Shown here piece by piece: positions 12,176 to 21,325 of a DNA stretch of 59,395 bases; position 1 is the stretch's first letter, and every line of letters begins with the position of its first letter. The stretch spans positions 1-59,395 of the forward strand of contig JALEQX010000041.1 of the NCBI GenBank assembly GCA_022763825.1. Direction: 5' to 3'. Source of the DNA: Oscillospiraceae bacterium. Lineage in GTDB: Bacteria; Bacillota; Clostridia; Oscillospirales; Acutalibacteraceae. The position numbers were made by a program, and so were the translations under genes. The notes below the pieces were generated by a model that worked only from the letters and a program-made list of their open reading frames with translations, was not told the origin of the DNA and did not search any database.

Positions 12176-12176
12176 T

Positions 12177-12325
12177 ATGAAAGAAAAAGACATCTGCTCT
12201 CTAAATTTATATTATTCTTTTTTGTTATACTGCTGATTGTATATGCAGTTTGTTTTGTAATATCGGTTTTCCGCGTCAATGAGGTTAAGTGCATCTTTCA
12301 TGAGGAGAAGTCACCGTATTCCGTA
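12177..12325 (+). pseudogene. Out-of-frame N-terminus of the following membrane protein
   Basis: An ATG at 12177 directly follows the nitroreductase stop. It reads only 19 codons before a stop. If the run of five A at 12184-12188 is read with a -1 shift, the frame becomes MKEKRHLLSKF followed by a hydrophobic helix (ILFFVILLIVYAVCFVISV) and joins the ORF at 12326 without a break. The coding content is clearly that of a signal anchor, so the next gene starts here in its intact form. A one-base indel in the A run, a sequencing error, or ribosomal slippage would all explain it. Confidence 0.7.
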
Positions 12326-12895
12326 ATGTTTACGACGGGCGAGTTTTACTTAATTAAGAAAAGCACTGACGAAAAATGCGTTGAAATGACCGACTTTATA
12401 AAAAATTCGTCTTTTTATCCGATAGAAGCGGACGAGGCGAAAGCTCTCATGACCGACAGAACAAAAGGCGGAAAACTTCAGTATTACAAAATAACCGAGA
12501 CCGATTGTACGGCTTCGGGCTTTTATCCGGCTCTTGCATTTTTGTTTACAGAGACCGGCGATGACGGCGAAGTGTATATCTGTATTCTCAATAAGAATAC
12601 AGGTGACGATAATAAATTCCTGACATCTGCTGTCGTGTACAGGGTGGAAAATGCCGACGGTACCGACCCGTTTTCGATAGGCAAATGGATTGACAGCCCG
12701 CTTAATTATACAAGAATGAAAATGCTCGGCTGTGTTTCGCACGCGTTTGCAATGCTTATTGTGAGTCTTAAATACGTTTTCCCGGCCGCGGTTATTGTCT
12801 TTATCATCCTTTCGCTGATTATGTCGTCAAAAGTGAATTTCGACAACGAACCCGACGTTCCGGAATCGGTGGATAATCCGGAGGATTATCTTTAA
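12326..12895 (+). CDS. Uncharacterised membrane protein (body of a frameshifted gene)
   Basis: The 189 residues from the internal ATG contain no recognised domain. With the upstream out-of-frame segment the protein would be about 238 residues: cytoplasmic MKEKR, one N-terminal TM helix, an extracytoplasmic domain of about 150 residues, a second TM helix (YVFPAAVIVFIILSLIM, about 155-171 of this frame) and an acidic tail ending PEDYL. No ribosome site lies at a usable distance from the ATG at 12326, which supports the upstream start at 12177. Likely co-transcribed with the nitroreductase. Confidence 0.6.
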   Translation: MFTTGEFYLIKKSTDEKCVEMTDFIKNSSFYPIEADEAKALMTDRTKGGKLQYYKITETDCTASGFYPALAFLFTETGDDGEVYICILNKNTGDDNKFLTSAVVYRVENADGTDPFSIGKWIDSPLNYTRMKMLGCVSHAFAMLIVSLKYVFPAAVIVFIILSLIMSSKVNFDNEPDVPESVDNPEDYL

Positions 12896-12907
12896 ATTTA
12901 AAATAAT

Positions 12908-12936
12908 AATCCCGCTTGTTTCAAACAGGCGGGATT
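12908..12936. terminator. Bidirectional terminator
   Basis: AATCCCGCTTGTTT and AAACAGGCGGGATT form a long stem with T-rich or A-rich flanks on both sides. It lies between two convergent genes and can serve both. Confidence 0.85.
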
Positions 12937-12946
12937 TATTTATGCT

Positions 12947-14881
12947 TTATTTAAACATCATTATTAAGTTTTTGAGTATCGTTGCTAACTGGCGGACGAA
13001 ATTGTAAAACATGTTTACAAAATCGAGAAGTCCGAGTTTTTCGAGAATATCGGCGGTTCGTGACGGAATAATGTCTCTTATCGCCTGCGTGTAATCAACG
13101 TCGCAGTAGGGGTTATCCTCGTCGTATTTGACATTTTCACCGTTCATTATCGTGTAGTCAAGAACTCGCTCGCCCACGGGCGTTACGCTTCCCTCTAAAA
13201 TATACGATATTGTAACCGCGCATCTGACAAGCGATACTTCGGGAATTTCTCCTTTTACTTTATAAACCGCGCTTTCGCCCGGCTGTAAAAGGGTTGAGGT
13301 CTTTGCCGAGAAAAGCAGGTCAACGCCGTCGGTCGAAATATTGACTATTCTTACGGGGTATTTTGCCGAAACATTCGTTACGATATACTCGGTATCATTT
13401 GAACTTAAATAGCCGTCGCTGCTGTCAGAGAACGTTCCGAATACTGCGTACGCGGGGTTTGAGGAAGCTCTGAACTGCGGGAACGCAGGATCGGAATGTA
13501 CGTCGATAACGTCATTCGGAATAAGAAGTTTTAAAAATAAATCGGTTGTATACGTATCCTTTATCTCCATACCGTGATAAAGTCCGTCGATGAACCATGT
13601 GTTTTCGGGGAGATATGCATACGATGCGTCAACCTCCATAGAGGGGGAGACGTGATTGTGCGTTCTGTCGGTGCAGACGCTTCCGGTTGCAACGTAGCCG
13701 TCGGAAAAACGTTTGCCCATAGGCGCACATTTTGCACCTGTGGAAGCCTCGGTCGTTATGATAGCGTCCGAATTTTCGTCAAGTCCCGTTACAATGTTAG
13801 TTCCCGTACCTGCGATAATAGATACGTTCATGCCGAGTTCCCGGCACTTTTTAAACGCTTGCGAATAATGAGCCATTACGTTTTCGTGAAACGCCGAGGT
13901 TTTTTCGATTAACGGCGCGCTCTCGTTTTTGTCGAGCAGGTCAAAACAGCCGTCAAGCTTATCTGTCGGAACGAAGTCCCATATACTGCCCCAGTAACCC
14001 ATTATCTGCTTTGCATAAGGGATGAGGTAGTCGATTATGTCGTCAAGGAAGCCGAGTTCGTTCGCTCTTACGAGCCAGTTGTAGTCCTCCTCGGACATCA
14101 TTCCGTGTTCAATGAATTTTAAGAGCGTTACCTCGTCGAGAATCGCGGTTTCGGAAACTGCGTCGTATGCAAATCCCGCTCCGCCGAGGGCAGGTACTAT
14201 CATTACCGCGTTGTTTACGTCGTTTTTATGTCCGTAAAGAGAGAGGTAAGTTCCCGTTACCTGTCCGCCGTGGCTTATCGAAATAAGATTAACCTTATCC
14301 TTGCCTGTGTATTCCTTAACGCTCTGTATAAGCCTGTCGAGGTCTGACGCGCAGTCGGAGACGAACTGTCTGAAATCGGTATAGAAAACGTAAATGTTCT
14401 CCTCGCCGACATAATTTGCGACCTCAGCCATAACCTCTTTTTCGGGTCTGAATTCGCCGTCGGGGTACGCTTCGGCAAGAGCCGCCCAGTTGCATTCCTT
14501 TGCCGTCTGAAAGCGTGTTGATATATTGTTAACGCTCGTACCGTCGGGATTGTACGCAAGAACGCCGTACATCTCGACCGCCGCTTTTCCAACGGTTTCG
14601 CCGATATATTTAGCCTCGCCGGCTCCGAGCGCACCGAGTCCGAGGCCGAGCTCCGCGATATGGGTGAGAACCTGATTTTTGATTTCGTCCATGTCGACGC
14701 CCCAAACCTGTTCGACCGTTCCGTCGTCTTTGGTTAAAAACAGGGGAGACGAGCTGTAACCCGGAACGAGAATAACGGGGTAATCCGAAACGTCGTTTTT
14801 GCCGGGCTTTACCGCGTACGCTGTACTCATGCATGAAAATGCAATAAGAATTGATAGGAGAATGCCGAGAATTCTTTTCAT
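12947..14881 (-). CDS. Secreted alpha/beta hydrolase (lipase/LCAT-like) with amphipathic C-terminal tail
   Basis: 644 residues with a clear signal peptide (MKRILGILLSILIAFSCMSTAYA). After it, YPVILVPGYSSSPLF is the usual oxyanion strand of lipases. The nucleophile elbow reads ISISHGGQ with Ser203, so the first position of G-x-S-x-G is Ser. A likely catalytic His is in GLYHGME. Residues 470-600 look like an added beta-rich domain. The last 20 residues (FVRQLATILKNLIMMFK at the end) are amphipathic and resemble the ends of two other exported proteins in this window. Substrate unknown; lipid ester or acyl transfer is the family expectation. Probably extracellular or surface-attached. Confidence 0.8.
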   Translation of the reverse strand: MKRILGILLSILIAFSCMSTAYAVKPGKNDVSDYPVILVPGYSSSPLFLTKDDGTVEQVWGVDMDEIKNQVLTHIAELGLGLGALGAGEAKYIGETVGKAAVEMYGVLAYNPDGTSVNNISTRFQTAKECNWAALAEAYPDGEFRPEKEVMAEVANYVGEENIYVFYTDFRQFVSDCASDLDRLIQSVKEYTGKDKVNLISISHGGQVTGTYLSLYGHKNDVNNAVMIVPALGGAGFAYDAVSETAILDEVTLLKFIEHGMMSEEDYNWLVRANELGFLDDIIDYLIPYAKQIMGYWGSIWDFVPTDKLDGCFDLLDKNESAPLIEKTSAFHENVMAHYSQAFKKCRELGMNVSIIAGTGTNIVTGLDENSDAIITTEASTGAKCAPMGKRFSDGYVATGSVCTDRTHNHVSPSMEVDASYAYLPENTWFIDGLYHGMEIKDTYTTDLFLKLLIPNDVIDVHSDPAFPQFRASSNPAYAVFGTFSDSSDGYLSSNDTEYIVTNVSAKYPVRIVNISTDGVDLLFSAKTSTLLQPGESAVYKVKGEIPEVSLVRCAVTISYILEGSVTPVGERVLDYTIMNGENVKYDEDNPYCDVDYTQAIRDIIPSRTADILEKLGLLDFVNMFYNFVRQLATILKNLIMMFK

Positions 14882-14981
14882 TTTGTGAACTCCTTATAAT
14901 AATTTATAAACAGTATAAGTTTTTTTTATAAATTATTCAAGAGTCATAATTATAGTATTTGTCTTTTTTCTGTGATAAAAA

Positions 14982-15917
14982 TTAAGTTTTGTCTTTTTTC
15001 TTTGCTGAGACGGGGAGCTGGGCGAGAATTATCGCCGAGAACATGACGGCGCAGCCGATAAGTTCGCGTGCAGACATCTTGTTTCCTCTGATTATCCAGT
15101 CCGCGATTACGGAAAATGTGGATTCGAGACTCATCAGCATGGCGGCGAGCGCGGGAGGCGTGAATCTCTGTCCGATTATCTGAAGCGTAAACGCCACGCC
15201 TCCGGAAAGCACGCCCGAATAGAGAATCGGGACGCTCATTTTCAAAATTTTATGAATATCGAAATCCTCGAATATAAACATGAATATGCACGAAATGACT
15301 CCGCATACGAGAAACTGTATGCAGGAAATCTTAACGGGATCCGCTTTCGGTGCGAAAAGGTCGCATAGCGTAATATGAACCGCAAAGCAAAGCGCGCAGG
15401 CGATAAGAAGAATGTCGGCGGACGTAATTCCTCCGAGCGACGAGCCCTTCGGAATTGCGATAAGATACAGTCCGCATACGGCAATCGCGACTGCGCCCCA
15501 TACGAGCGGAGAAATACGCTTTTTCAGAAAAATGCCGAGTATCGGCACGAGAACTATGTAAAGAGCCGTGAGAAATCCCGCCTTGCCCACGCTTGTCCCC
15601 TCGGGCAGGAGACGTATGCCTATCTGCTGTAAATTCGTAGCCGCGCACAGCGCAAGACCGCAGACCGTACCGCATATCCAAAGGACTTTTTTATTCTCCT
15701 GTATTTTCGGTTCAGCCGTATTTTTCTTTTTTGAGAACGCGGAACTTATCAGTATGTATACGAAAATCGACGCGCTTGCAAGCAGGCTCCTTATGCCTAT
15801 AAAAGTAAAGTCTCCGACGCTTGCGCCTTCGCTCTGTGCGACGAACGATATTCCCCATATTACCGCCGCGAGCAAAAGACACAAGGGTCCCGCAAAATTG
15901 ATTTTTTTCTTTTCCAT
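14982..15917 (-). CDS. DMT-superfamily transporter (EamA type)
   Basis: 311 residues with about ten hydrophobic helices and two EamA repeats, the layout of drug/metabolite transporters. The first repeat opens PLCLLLAAVIWGISFVAQ and the second has the LSGGVAFTLQIIGQRFTPP region. Substrate cannot be deduced. The ATG at 15917 is chosen because GGAGAG lies 7 bases upstream; a TTG at 15932 is inside that ribosome site. Monocistronic by position. Confidence 0.9.
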   Translation of the reverse strand: MEKKKINFAGPLCLLLAAVIWGISFVAQSEGASVGDFTFIGIRSLLASASIFVYILISSAFSKKKNTAEPKIQENKKVLWICGTVCGLALCAATNLQQIGIRLLPEGTSVGKAGFLTALYIVLVPILGIFLKKRISPLVWGAVAIAVCGLYLIAIPKGSSLGGITSADILLIACALCFAVHITLCDLFAPKADPVKISCIQFLVCGVISCIFMFIFEDFDIHKILKMSVPILYSGVLSGGVAFTLQIIGQRFTPPALAAMLMSLESTFSVIADWIIRGNKMSARELIGCAVMFSAIILAQLPVSAKKKDKT

Positions 15918-16059
15918 TTTATTTCTCTCCAAAATTTATATATCCTAATAATTATATACCTTTAATCCGTAAAGTCAATGAATTAGATTTTTGTTTACAA
16001 TTATTTATAGCTGTGATATACTTTTATCATAATACAGAGTATAATCAGGAGGCGGTGTT

Positions 16060-17724
16060 ATGGCTGATAAAAGAACGGTTTACGTTGTAGGACACAGAAA
16101 TCCCGATACGGATTCGATTTGCTCCGCGATAGCGTATTCCCGGCTTAAAAACGCGCTCGGGGACGGCAATTCATACGTTGCGACGCGCGCGGGACAGATA
16201 AACGCAGAGACTGAATATGTTTTAAACAGATTCTCGGCGGATATCCCCGTTTATCTTAATAATATAGGCACCCGTGTAAAGGATATGGAGATACGGAAGG
16301 TTCCGGGCGTTGACAGCGGTCTTTCTTTAAAAAAAGCGTGGGAGCTTATGGACGAAATCAACGCGGTAACGCTCCCGATAGTTTCCGGGGATAATAAATT
16401 AGAGGGCATAATAACGATTCAGGACATAGCCACATCCATGATGAGACGGCAGGACAGCTCCATACTTTCCGCGGGGCATACACCTTATAAGAATATTATA
16501 GAAACGCTCGACGGCGAGATGATTGTCGGCGACGAAAACGCGGATTTTAATTCGGGTAAGGTTATAATCGCCGCCGCAAACCCCGATGTTATGGAGCATT
16601 ATATAAAGCCGAACGATATGGTTATTCTCGGCAACAGGTATGAGTCGCAGTTAAGCGCAATCGAGATGGAGGCGGGATGTATCGTCATTTGTCTCGGCGC
16701 GCCCGTTTCAAAATCCATTCGCAACCTTGCCGCCGTGAACAACTGCTGTGTTATCGTAACTCCGCTCGATACGTACGAGGTTGCAAGGCTTATAAATCAG
16801 AGCATGACCGTCGGCTTTTTTATGAAAAGCGAAAATCTGACAACGTTTGACCCGTACGACTATACCGACGATATAAAAGAGGAAATGATGAAGCGCAGAT
16901 TCAGGGATTTCCCGATTGTCGATAAAAAAAAGGGAACGTACGTCGGAATGATATCGAGACGTAATTTGTTAGGCGCGCACAAGAGAGCGGTTATTCTCGT
17001 CGACCATAACGAGGAGGCGCAGGCCGTCGATAATATCAGAAACGCCGATATTTTAGAGGTTATAGACCATCACCGCTTAGGCTCGCTTGAGACGGTATCT
17101 CCCGTATATTTCAGAAACGAGCCGGTAGGCTGTACGGCTTCCATTATTTATAAAATTTACAGGGAGAAGGGCGTTGAGCTTTCTTCCGACACCGCCGGAC
17201 TTCTTTGCGGAGCCATTTTGTCCGATACGCTTTTGTTCAGAAGTCCCACATGCACGCCCTTTGATAAGGACGCGGCGTACGCCCTGGCTCAAATTGCGGG
17301 CATAGACTGCGAAAAATTCGGAGTGGAAATGTTTACGGCAGGCAGCAATCTCATCGAGAAAACGCCCGAGGAAATTTTCTATCAGGATTATAAAAAATTC
17401 GAGGTCGGAAAAATCACTCTCGGCGTAGGACAGATAAATTCAATGAGCGAAAAGGAGCTGTCCGCAATTAAGGAAAAGATGCTCAACTACGTTGCAAAGA
17501 CGTGTTCGGAACACAGACTCGACATGGTTTTCTTTATGCTCACGGACATAATAACCGAGAGTACGGAACTTATATGCTACGGCGAGGGCGCGGACGAGCT
17601 GTGCAAAGAGGCTTTCGGAAAAACGCCCGAAAACGGATGCTTAACGCTCGGCGGAGTGGTTTCGAGAAAGAAACAGCTTATCCCCGCGTTTATGTCGGCT
17701 ATAAATAACGAGGGTATCGTATAA
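16060..17724 (+). CDS. ppaC: Family II (Mn-dependent) inorganic pyrophosphatase with CBS and DRTGG domains
   Basis: Hydrolyses pyrophosphate to drive biosynthesis. The 554 residues are longer than plain PpaC (about 310) because a regulatory insert splits the DHH domain. Order: DHH start with VGHRNPDTDSI (about 10-20), CBS (about 70-120), DRTGG (about 125-240), second CBS (about 245-305), DHH remainder with VIDHHRLG, and a DHHA2 C-terminal domain. Such clostridial CBS enzymes are regulated by adenine nucleotides and diadenosine polyphosphates. The ATG has an AGGAGGCGG site. Confidence 0.95.
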   Translation: MADKRTVYVVGHRNPDTDSICSAIAYSRLKNALGDGNSYVATRAGQINAETEYVLNRFSADIPVYLNNIGTRVKDMEIRKVPGVDSGLSLKKAWELMDEINAVTLPIVSGDNKLEGIITIQDIATSMMRRQDSSILSAGHTPYKNIIETLDGEMIVGDENADFNSGKVIIAAANPDVMEHYIKPNDMVILGNRYESQLSAIEMEAGCIVICLGAPVSKSIRNLAAVNNCCVIVTPLDTYEVARLINQSMTVGFFMKSENLTTFDPYDYTDDIKEEMMKRRFRDFPIVDKKKGTYVGMISRRNLLGAHKRAVILVDHNEEAQAVDNIRNADILEVIDHHRLGSLETVSPVYFRNEPVGCTASIIYKIYREKGVELSSDTAGLLCGAILSDTLLFRSPTCTPFDKDAAYALAQIAGIDCEKFGVEMFTAGSNLIEKTPEEIFYQDYKKFEVGKITLGVGQINSMSEKELSAIKEKMLNYVAKTCSEHRLDMVFFMLTDIITESTELICYGEGADELCKEAFGKTPENGCLTLGGVVSRKKQLIPAFMSAINNEGIV

Positions 17725-17749
17725 TAATTTTGAAAGGAATTTATAGGTA

Positions 17750-18493
17750 ATGTCAATAGCAACGTTTAATTTTGCCTCGCAGGCTCTAAAGAAGCAGACC
17801 GAGGTTACCGTGTGTTTTCCCGAGACGTATTCGCAGAGAACCGACGTTCCCGACAGAAAGACCCTGTGGCTTCTGCACGGACTGTCGGATGATAATACAT
17901 GCTGGACGCGTTTTTCGTCAATAGAGCGTTACGCGAGCGAGTACGGTATAAATGTCATAATGCCCGACGGCGACAGGAGCATGTACTGCGACAATATTTA
18001 TTCTCAGAATTTTAAGGAATTTATAGTAAAAGAGCTTCCCCGGTATTTTCATTCGATTATAGGAATTTCAAACGACAGGGATAAAAATTTTATAGCGGGG
18101 CTTTCTATGGGCGGTATGGGAGCCGCTAAAATCGCCCTTGCAAATCCCGATAAATACTTTGGATTCGGCTCGTTTTCGGGGCTTCTCGATTTAAAATACG
18201 TCGCTGCGGGCTTTGCAAATACTATTGATTCGGAGTTCCCGTTTATGAAGCCGTTTTTCAGTGACGGCACGGCAGAAGATCCGAAAACCATGCTCGATAA
18301 GGAAAAGCATAAGGATATGAAAATGTATATTTCGTGCGGTAAGCAGGATTTTTGGATTAAAGCGTCCGAATCGTTTAAGGAAAAAGCCGATAAACTGGGT
18401 ATGAACATAAAATACGTTTTCGAGGACGGCGGTCACGATTGGGCGCTATGGGACAGAAACGTAAAACGCTGTATTGATTATATGCTGAAATAA
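17750..18493 (+). CDS. Esterase, S-formylglutathione hydrolase/EstA-like alpha/beta hydrolase
   Basis: 247 residues, no signal peptide, so cytoplasmic. The oxyanion strand is LWLLHGLSDD, the nucleophile elbow is GLSMGGMG, and the catalytic His is in EDGGHDWALWD near the C-terminus. The family includes tributyrin esterase (EstA) and esterase D, acting on short acyl esters. It follows the pyrophosphatase by 25 bases with its own AAAGGAA site and may be co-transcribed. Confidence 0.88.
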   Translation: MSIATFNFASQALKKQTEVTVCFPETYSQRTDVPDRKTLWLLHGLSDDNTCWTRFSSIERYASEYGINVIMPDGDRSMYCDNIYSQNFKEFIVKELPRYFHSIIGISNDRDKNFIAGLSMGGMGAAKIALANPDKYFGFGSFSGLLDLKYVAAGFANTIDSEFPFMKPFFSDGTAEDPKTMLDKEKHKDMKMYISCGKQDFWIKASESFKEKADKLGMNIKYVFEDGGHDWALWDRNVKRCIDYMLK

Positions 18494-18512
18494 TTACAGA
18501 TAAATAAAACTA

Positions 18513-18548
18513 ACCGCCGAAACGGATTGTGAAACCTGTTTCGGCGGT
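18513..18548. terminator. Bidirectional terminator
   Basis: ACCGCCGAAAC and GTTTCGGCGGT arms, with T-rich sequence beyond on both strands, placed between the convergent esterase and metal ATPase genes. Confidence 0.85.
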
Positions 18549-18563
18549 ATTGTTTTAACTTTA

Positions 18564-20438
18564 TTATTTTAATTTTAACGCCCTTGTCGCGTTGAGTACG
18601 GCGATAACCATAACTCCTACGTCAGCAAAAATCGCGATCCACATATTCGCAATTCCGAGCGCGCCGAGAATCAGGCATACCGCCTTTATAAAAAGTGCGA
18701 ATACGATATTTTCCTTAACAATTCGCAAGGTTTTCTGCGAAATTTTACTTGCAAGCGGAATCTTTGCGGGGTCGTCGTCCATTAATACGATATCCGCCGC
18801 CTCGATAGCCGCGTCCGAGCCGAGCGCACCCATCGCTATGCCTATATCCGCTCTCGAAAGGACGGGAGCGTCGTTTATTCCGTCGCCTACGAACGCAAGC
18901 TTTTCCTTGCCCGTCTTTTCACTGAGAAGCTTCTCAACCTCGTTTACCTTATCCGCAGGGAGAAGCTGGGATTTGTATTCGTCAATGCCGATTTCGGATG
19001 CTACGCGCTTCGCCGTGTTTTCGGAGTCGCCCGTGAGCATTACCGTCTTTTTGATTCCGTGATGCTTTAAGAGTGCAATCGCTTTTTTCGACGAGTCCTT
19101 TACTATGTCGGAAATGACTATGCAACCCGCATACTTTTTGTCGACGCTTACATATACGACCGTTCCCTCGTCGTGAATGTCGGAAACGTTTATATTTTCA
19201 AGCTTCATTAATTTAATATTGCCCGCAAAAACCTGCTTCGAATCGACCTTTGCCGAAACGCCGTGACCGGAAATTTCCTTTACGTCCGTTACCTTGCTTC
19301 TGTCGATATCTTTGCCGTAATGCTTTTTAAGACTTAAACTGATAGGATGGCTCGAACCGCTCTCTGCGTACGAAGCGTAGTATAAAAGCGAGTCGGAATC
19401 AAAGCCCTCTGCCGGGTATACGCCTGTAACATCGAAAACGCCCTTTGTAAGCGTACCCGTTTTATCGAACACAATGTATTTTGCGTCCGAAAGAGCCTCA
19501 AGATAGTTAGAGCCCTTTACAAGGATGCCGTTGCTCGAAGCGCATCCGATTCCCGCAAAGAAGCTTAAAGGAATCGAAATAACAAGCGCGCACGGACAGC
19601 TTATAACAAGGAAAGTCAGCGCTCTCGTTATCCAGTCGCCCCATGCGGGAGACTGACCGATTATGAGTTTTATGACAGGGGGGATAATTGCGAGAACGAG
19701 CGCGCCGATACATACGGCAGGTGTGTAGTATCTTGCAAATTTCGTGATGAAATTCTCGCTCTTTGATTTCTTCATACTCGAATTTTCAACGAGGTCGAGT
19801 ATTTTCGAAACCGTGGATTCGCCGAATTCCTTAGTCGTTTTGATTCTGATTTCGCCCGTGAGGTTAATGCATCCGCTGATGACCTCATCGCCTTTTCCCG
19901 CATTTCTCGGAACGCTTTCGCCTGTGAGCGCGCTCGTGTCAAGCGTTGTTTCGCCCGAAACGACGATACCGTCGATAGGTACTTTCTCTCCGGGATTTAC
20001 TGTTATTACCGTGCCCGTTTCAACTTCGTCGGGGTCGACCTGCTCTAACCTGCCGTCGATTTCGACGTTTGCGTAATCGGGTCGTATATCCATTAATTCT
20101 GTTATATTCTTACGGCTCTTACCGACGGCTACGCTCTGGAAAAGCTCGCCTGTCTGATAGAACAGCATAACCGCAACGCCCTCGCGGAAGTCGCCTAATC
20201 CGATAGCGCCGACAGTTGCGACAGCCATAAGGAAGTTTTCGTCGAAAATCTGACCTTTGATTATGCCCTTGACGGCTTTTTTCAGTATATCGTAACCGAT
20301 AACCGCATAGGGGATGAGATAAAGAACCGCCTGAATCCAAATGTTTAACTCGACGAATTTAAACAGAACGGACAGGATAATCACAAGGATTGCCGATATT
20401 ATAATACGTATAAGAACTTTTTTCTGTTTTTTATTCAT
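18564..20438 (-). CDS. P1B-type heavy-metal ATPase (Zn/Cd/Pb exporter)
   Basis: Pumps divalent metal out of the cytoplasm using ATP. The 624 residues contain eight expected membrane helices, the ion-binding CPC at 281-283 (LVISCPCALV), the phosphorylated Asp325 in DKTGTLTKG, and the hinge GDGINDAPVL. The last helix contains FADVGVM, the D-x-G signature of the Zn/Cd/Pb subgroup. It lacks the N-terminal HMA domain usually fused to CadA/ZntA; that domain is encoded by the separate gene immediately upstream. Control is by the CadC-like repressor further upstream. Confidence 0.95.
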   Translation of the reverse strand: MNKKQKKVLIRIIISAILVIILSVLFKFVELNIWIQAVLYLIPYAVIGYDILKKAVKGIIKGQIFDENFLMAVATVGAIGLGDFREGVAVMLFYQTGELFQSVAVGKSRKNITELMDIRPDYANVEIDGRLEQVDPDEVETGTVITVNPGEKVPIDGIVVSGETTLDTSALTGESVPRNAGKGDEVISGCINLTGEIRIKTTKEFGESTVSKILDLVENSSMKKSKSENFITKFARYYTPAVCIGALVLAIIPPVIKLIIGQSPAWGDWITRALTFLVISCPCALVISIPLSFFAGIGCASSNGILVKGSNYLEALSDAKYIVFDKTGTLTKGVFDVTGVYPAEGFDSDSLLYYASYAESGSSHPISLSLKKHYGKDIDRSKVTDVKEISGHGVSAKVDSKQVFAGNIKLMKLENINVSDIHDEGTVVYVSVDKKYAGCIVISDIVKDSSKKAIALLKHHGIKKTVMLTGDSENTAKRVASEIGIDEYKSQLLPADKVNEVEKLLSEKTGKEKLAFVGDGINDAPVLSRADIGIAMGALGSDAAIEAADIVLMDDDPAKIPLASKISQKTLRIVKENIVFALFIKAVCLILGALGIANMWIAIFADVGVMVIAVLNATRALKLK

Positions 20439-20480
20439 AATAATTCGCTCCGAATCGTACCGGATTTTAAGTGTTGATAA

Positions 20481-20699
20481 TCAGATGAAGATTTCGCAGT
20501 CGTCTTCGACTTTTTTGCAGTTTTTAAGAACAAGCTTCATGGTTTCGTCAACGTCCGCTCCGTCCTCGAACTCGACTTTCATTTTCTGAGTCATGAACGA
20601 TACGACAGCCGATTTAACGCCGTTGGTTTTTGCGGCCGCGTCCTCCATTTTGGAAGCGCAGTTTGCGCAGTCTACTTCGATACCGTATGTTTTTTTCAT
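20481..20699 (-). CDS. Stand-alone HMA metal-binding protein
   Basis: 72 residues forming a single ferredoxin-like HMA domain. The binding loop is VDCANCASK, the DCxxC variant found in Zn/Cd transporters rather than the MTCxxC of copper chaperones. A second Cys pair lies near the C-terminus (NCKKVEDDC). The ATG at 20699 has AGAGG upstream; an in-frame TTG nine bases earlier is less likely. It is 42 bases upstream of the ATPase and probably delivers or buffers metal as a detached sensor domain. Confidence 0.92.
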   Translation of the reverse strand: MKKTYGIEVDCANCASKMEDAAAKTNGVKSAVVSFMTQKMKVEFEDGADVDETMKLVLKNCKKVEDDCEIFI

Positions 20700-20740
20700 G
20701 ATAAGCAAACCTCTTTCAAACGATAAATTATATGGAAACA

Positions 20741-20798
20741 GTTGAACGGTTGTTCATCTGTCATCTGTATTATAGTTGAACAAGTATTCAATTGTCAA
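20741..20798 (-). promoter_or_regulatory. Promoter and two inverted-repeat operators for the metal efflux genes
   Basis: On the minus strand TTGACA (20793-20798) and TATAAT (20769-20774) are 18 bases apart. The spacer contains TTGAA-N6-TTCAA (20776-20791), and a second repeat TGAAC-N4-GTTCA (20743-20756) lies just after the expected start. Both resemble ArsR/SmtB-family operators, so metal-free CadC-like protein would block polymerase. Confidence 0.85.
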
Positions 20799-20818
20799 TA
20801 GATTTTTCAAAAAAAAAT

Positions 20819-20850
20819 AAGAAATATCCGAAAAACTGCGGATATTTCTT
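20819..20850 (-). terminator. Rho-independent terminator after the arsR-family gene
   Basis: AAGAAATATCCG and CGGATATTTCTT arms followed on the minus strand by a T-rich run (20808-20818). It separates the regulator transcript from the efflux operon, which has its own promoter. Confidence 0.88.
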
Positions 20851-20888
20851 AAATGTCGATTATTATTCGTATATGCCGAATATTTTTA

Positions 20889-21245
20889 TCAATGCTTATG
20901 CTTAATATGCGACTGCGCAATTTCTATTATCGCAGTGATATGTCCGTCGTCGAAGCTGTAATAAATGTGTTTGCCCGAACGGCGGGACTTGACGATATTA
21001 TTCGCCTTTAAAATCGCGAGCTGGTGGGAGACTGCCGACTTCGTCATACCCAGAGCCTCCGCAAGGTCGCACACGCAGACCTCCTTGTTGTCAAGCGCGG
21101 TCACGATTCTCGCGCGAGTAGGGTCGCCGAGTATTTTAAAAAGATTTGCTACTCCCTCAAGCTCCTCGTTAGTGAGCATTTCGTCCTGTATTGCTTTTAT
21201 CTTTTCGGGTTCGGAAATATTACATTCGCATCTTTCTATATCCAT
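20889..21245 (-). CDS. CadC/SmtB-like metal-sensing ArsR-family repressor
   Basis: 118-residue winged-helix repressor that leaves DNA on binding metal. The recognition helix region is MTKSAVSHQLAILK. Both known metal sites of the family are visible: an alpha3N-type site (Cys6, Cys8, Cys57 and Cys59 in EVCVCDLA) and an alpha5-type site (Asp100, His102, His113, His116, with an extra His118). This matches Staphylococcus CadC almost position for position, pointing to Cd/Pb/Zn sensing. It lies just upstream of the HMA/ATPase genes on the same strand. Confidence 0.93.
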   Translation of the reverse strand: MDIERCECNISEPEKIKAIQDEMLTNEELEGVANLFKILGDPTRARIVTALDNKEVCVCDLAEALGMTKSAVSHQLAILKANNIVKSRRSGKHIYYSFDDGHITAIIEIAQSHIKHKH

Positions 21246-21325
21246 GGTATCACCCTTTCGCAGTCGAATATTTTATAAAAAAAGTTATATAAATAACCGT
21301 CCTGCCATGATATGCAAGACGGTTC

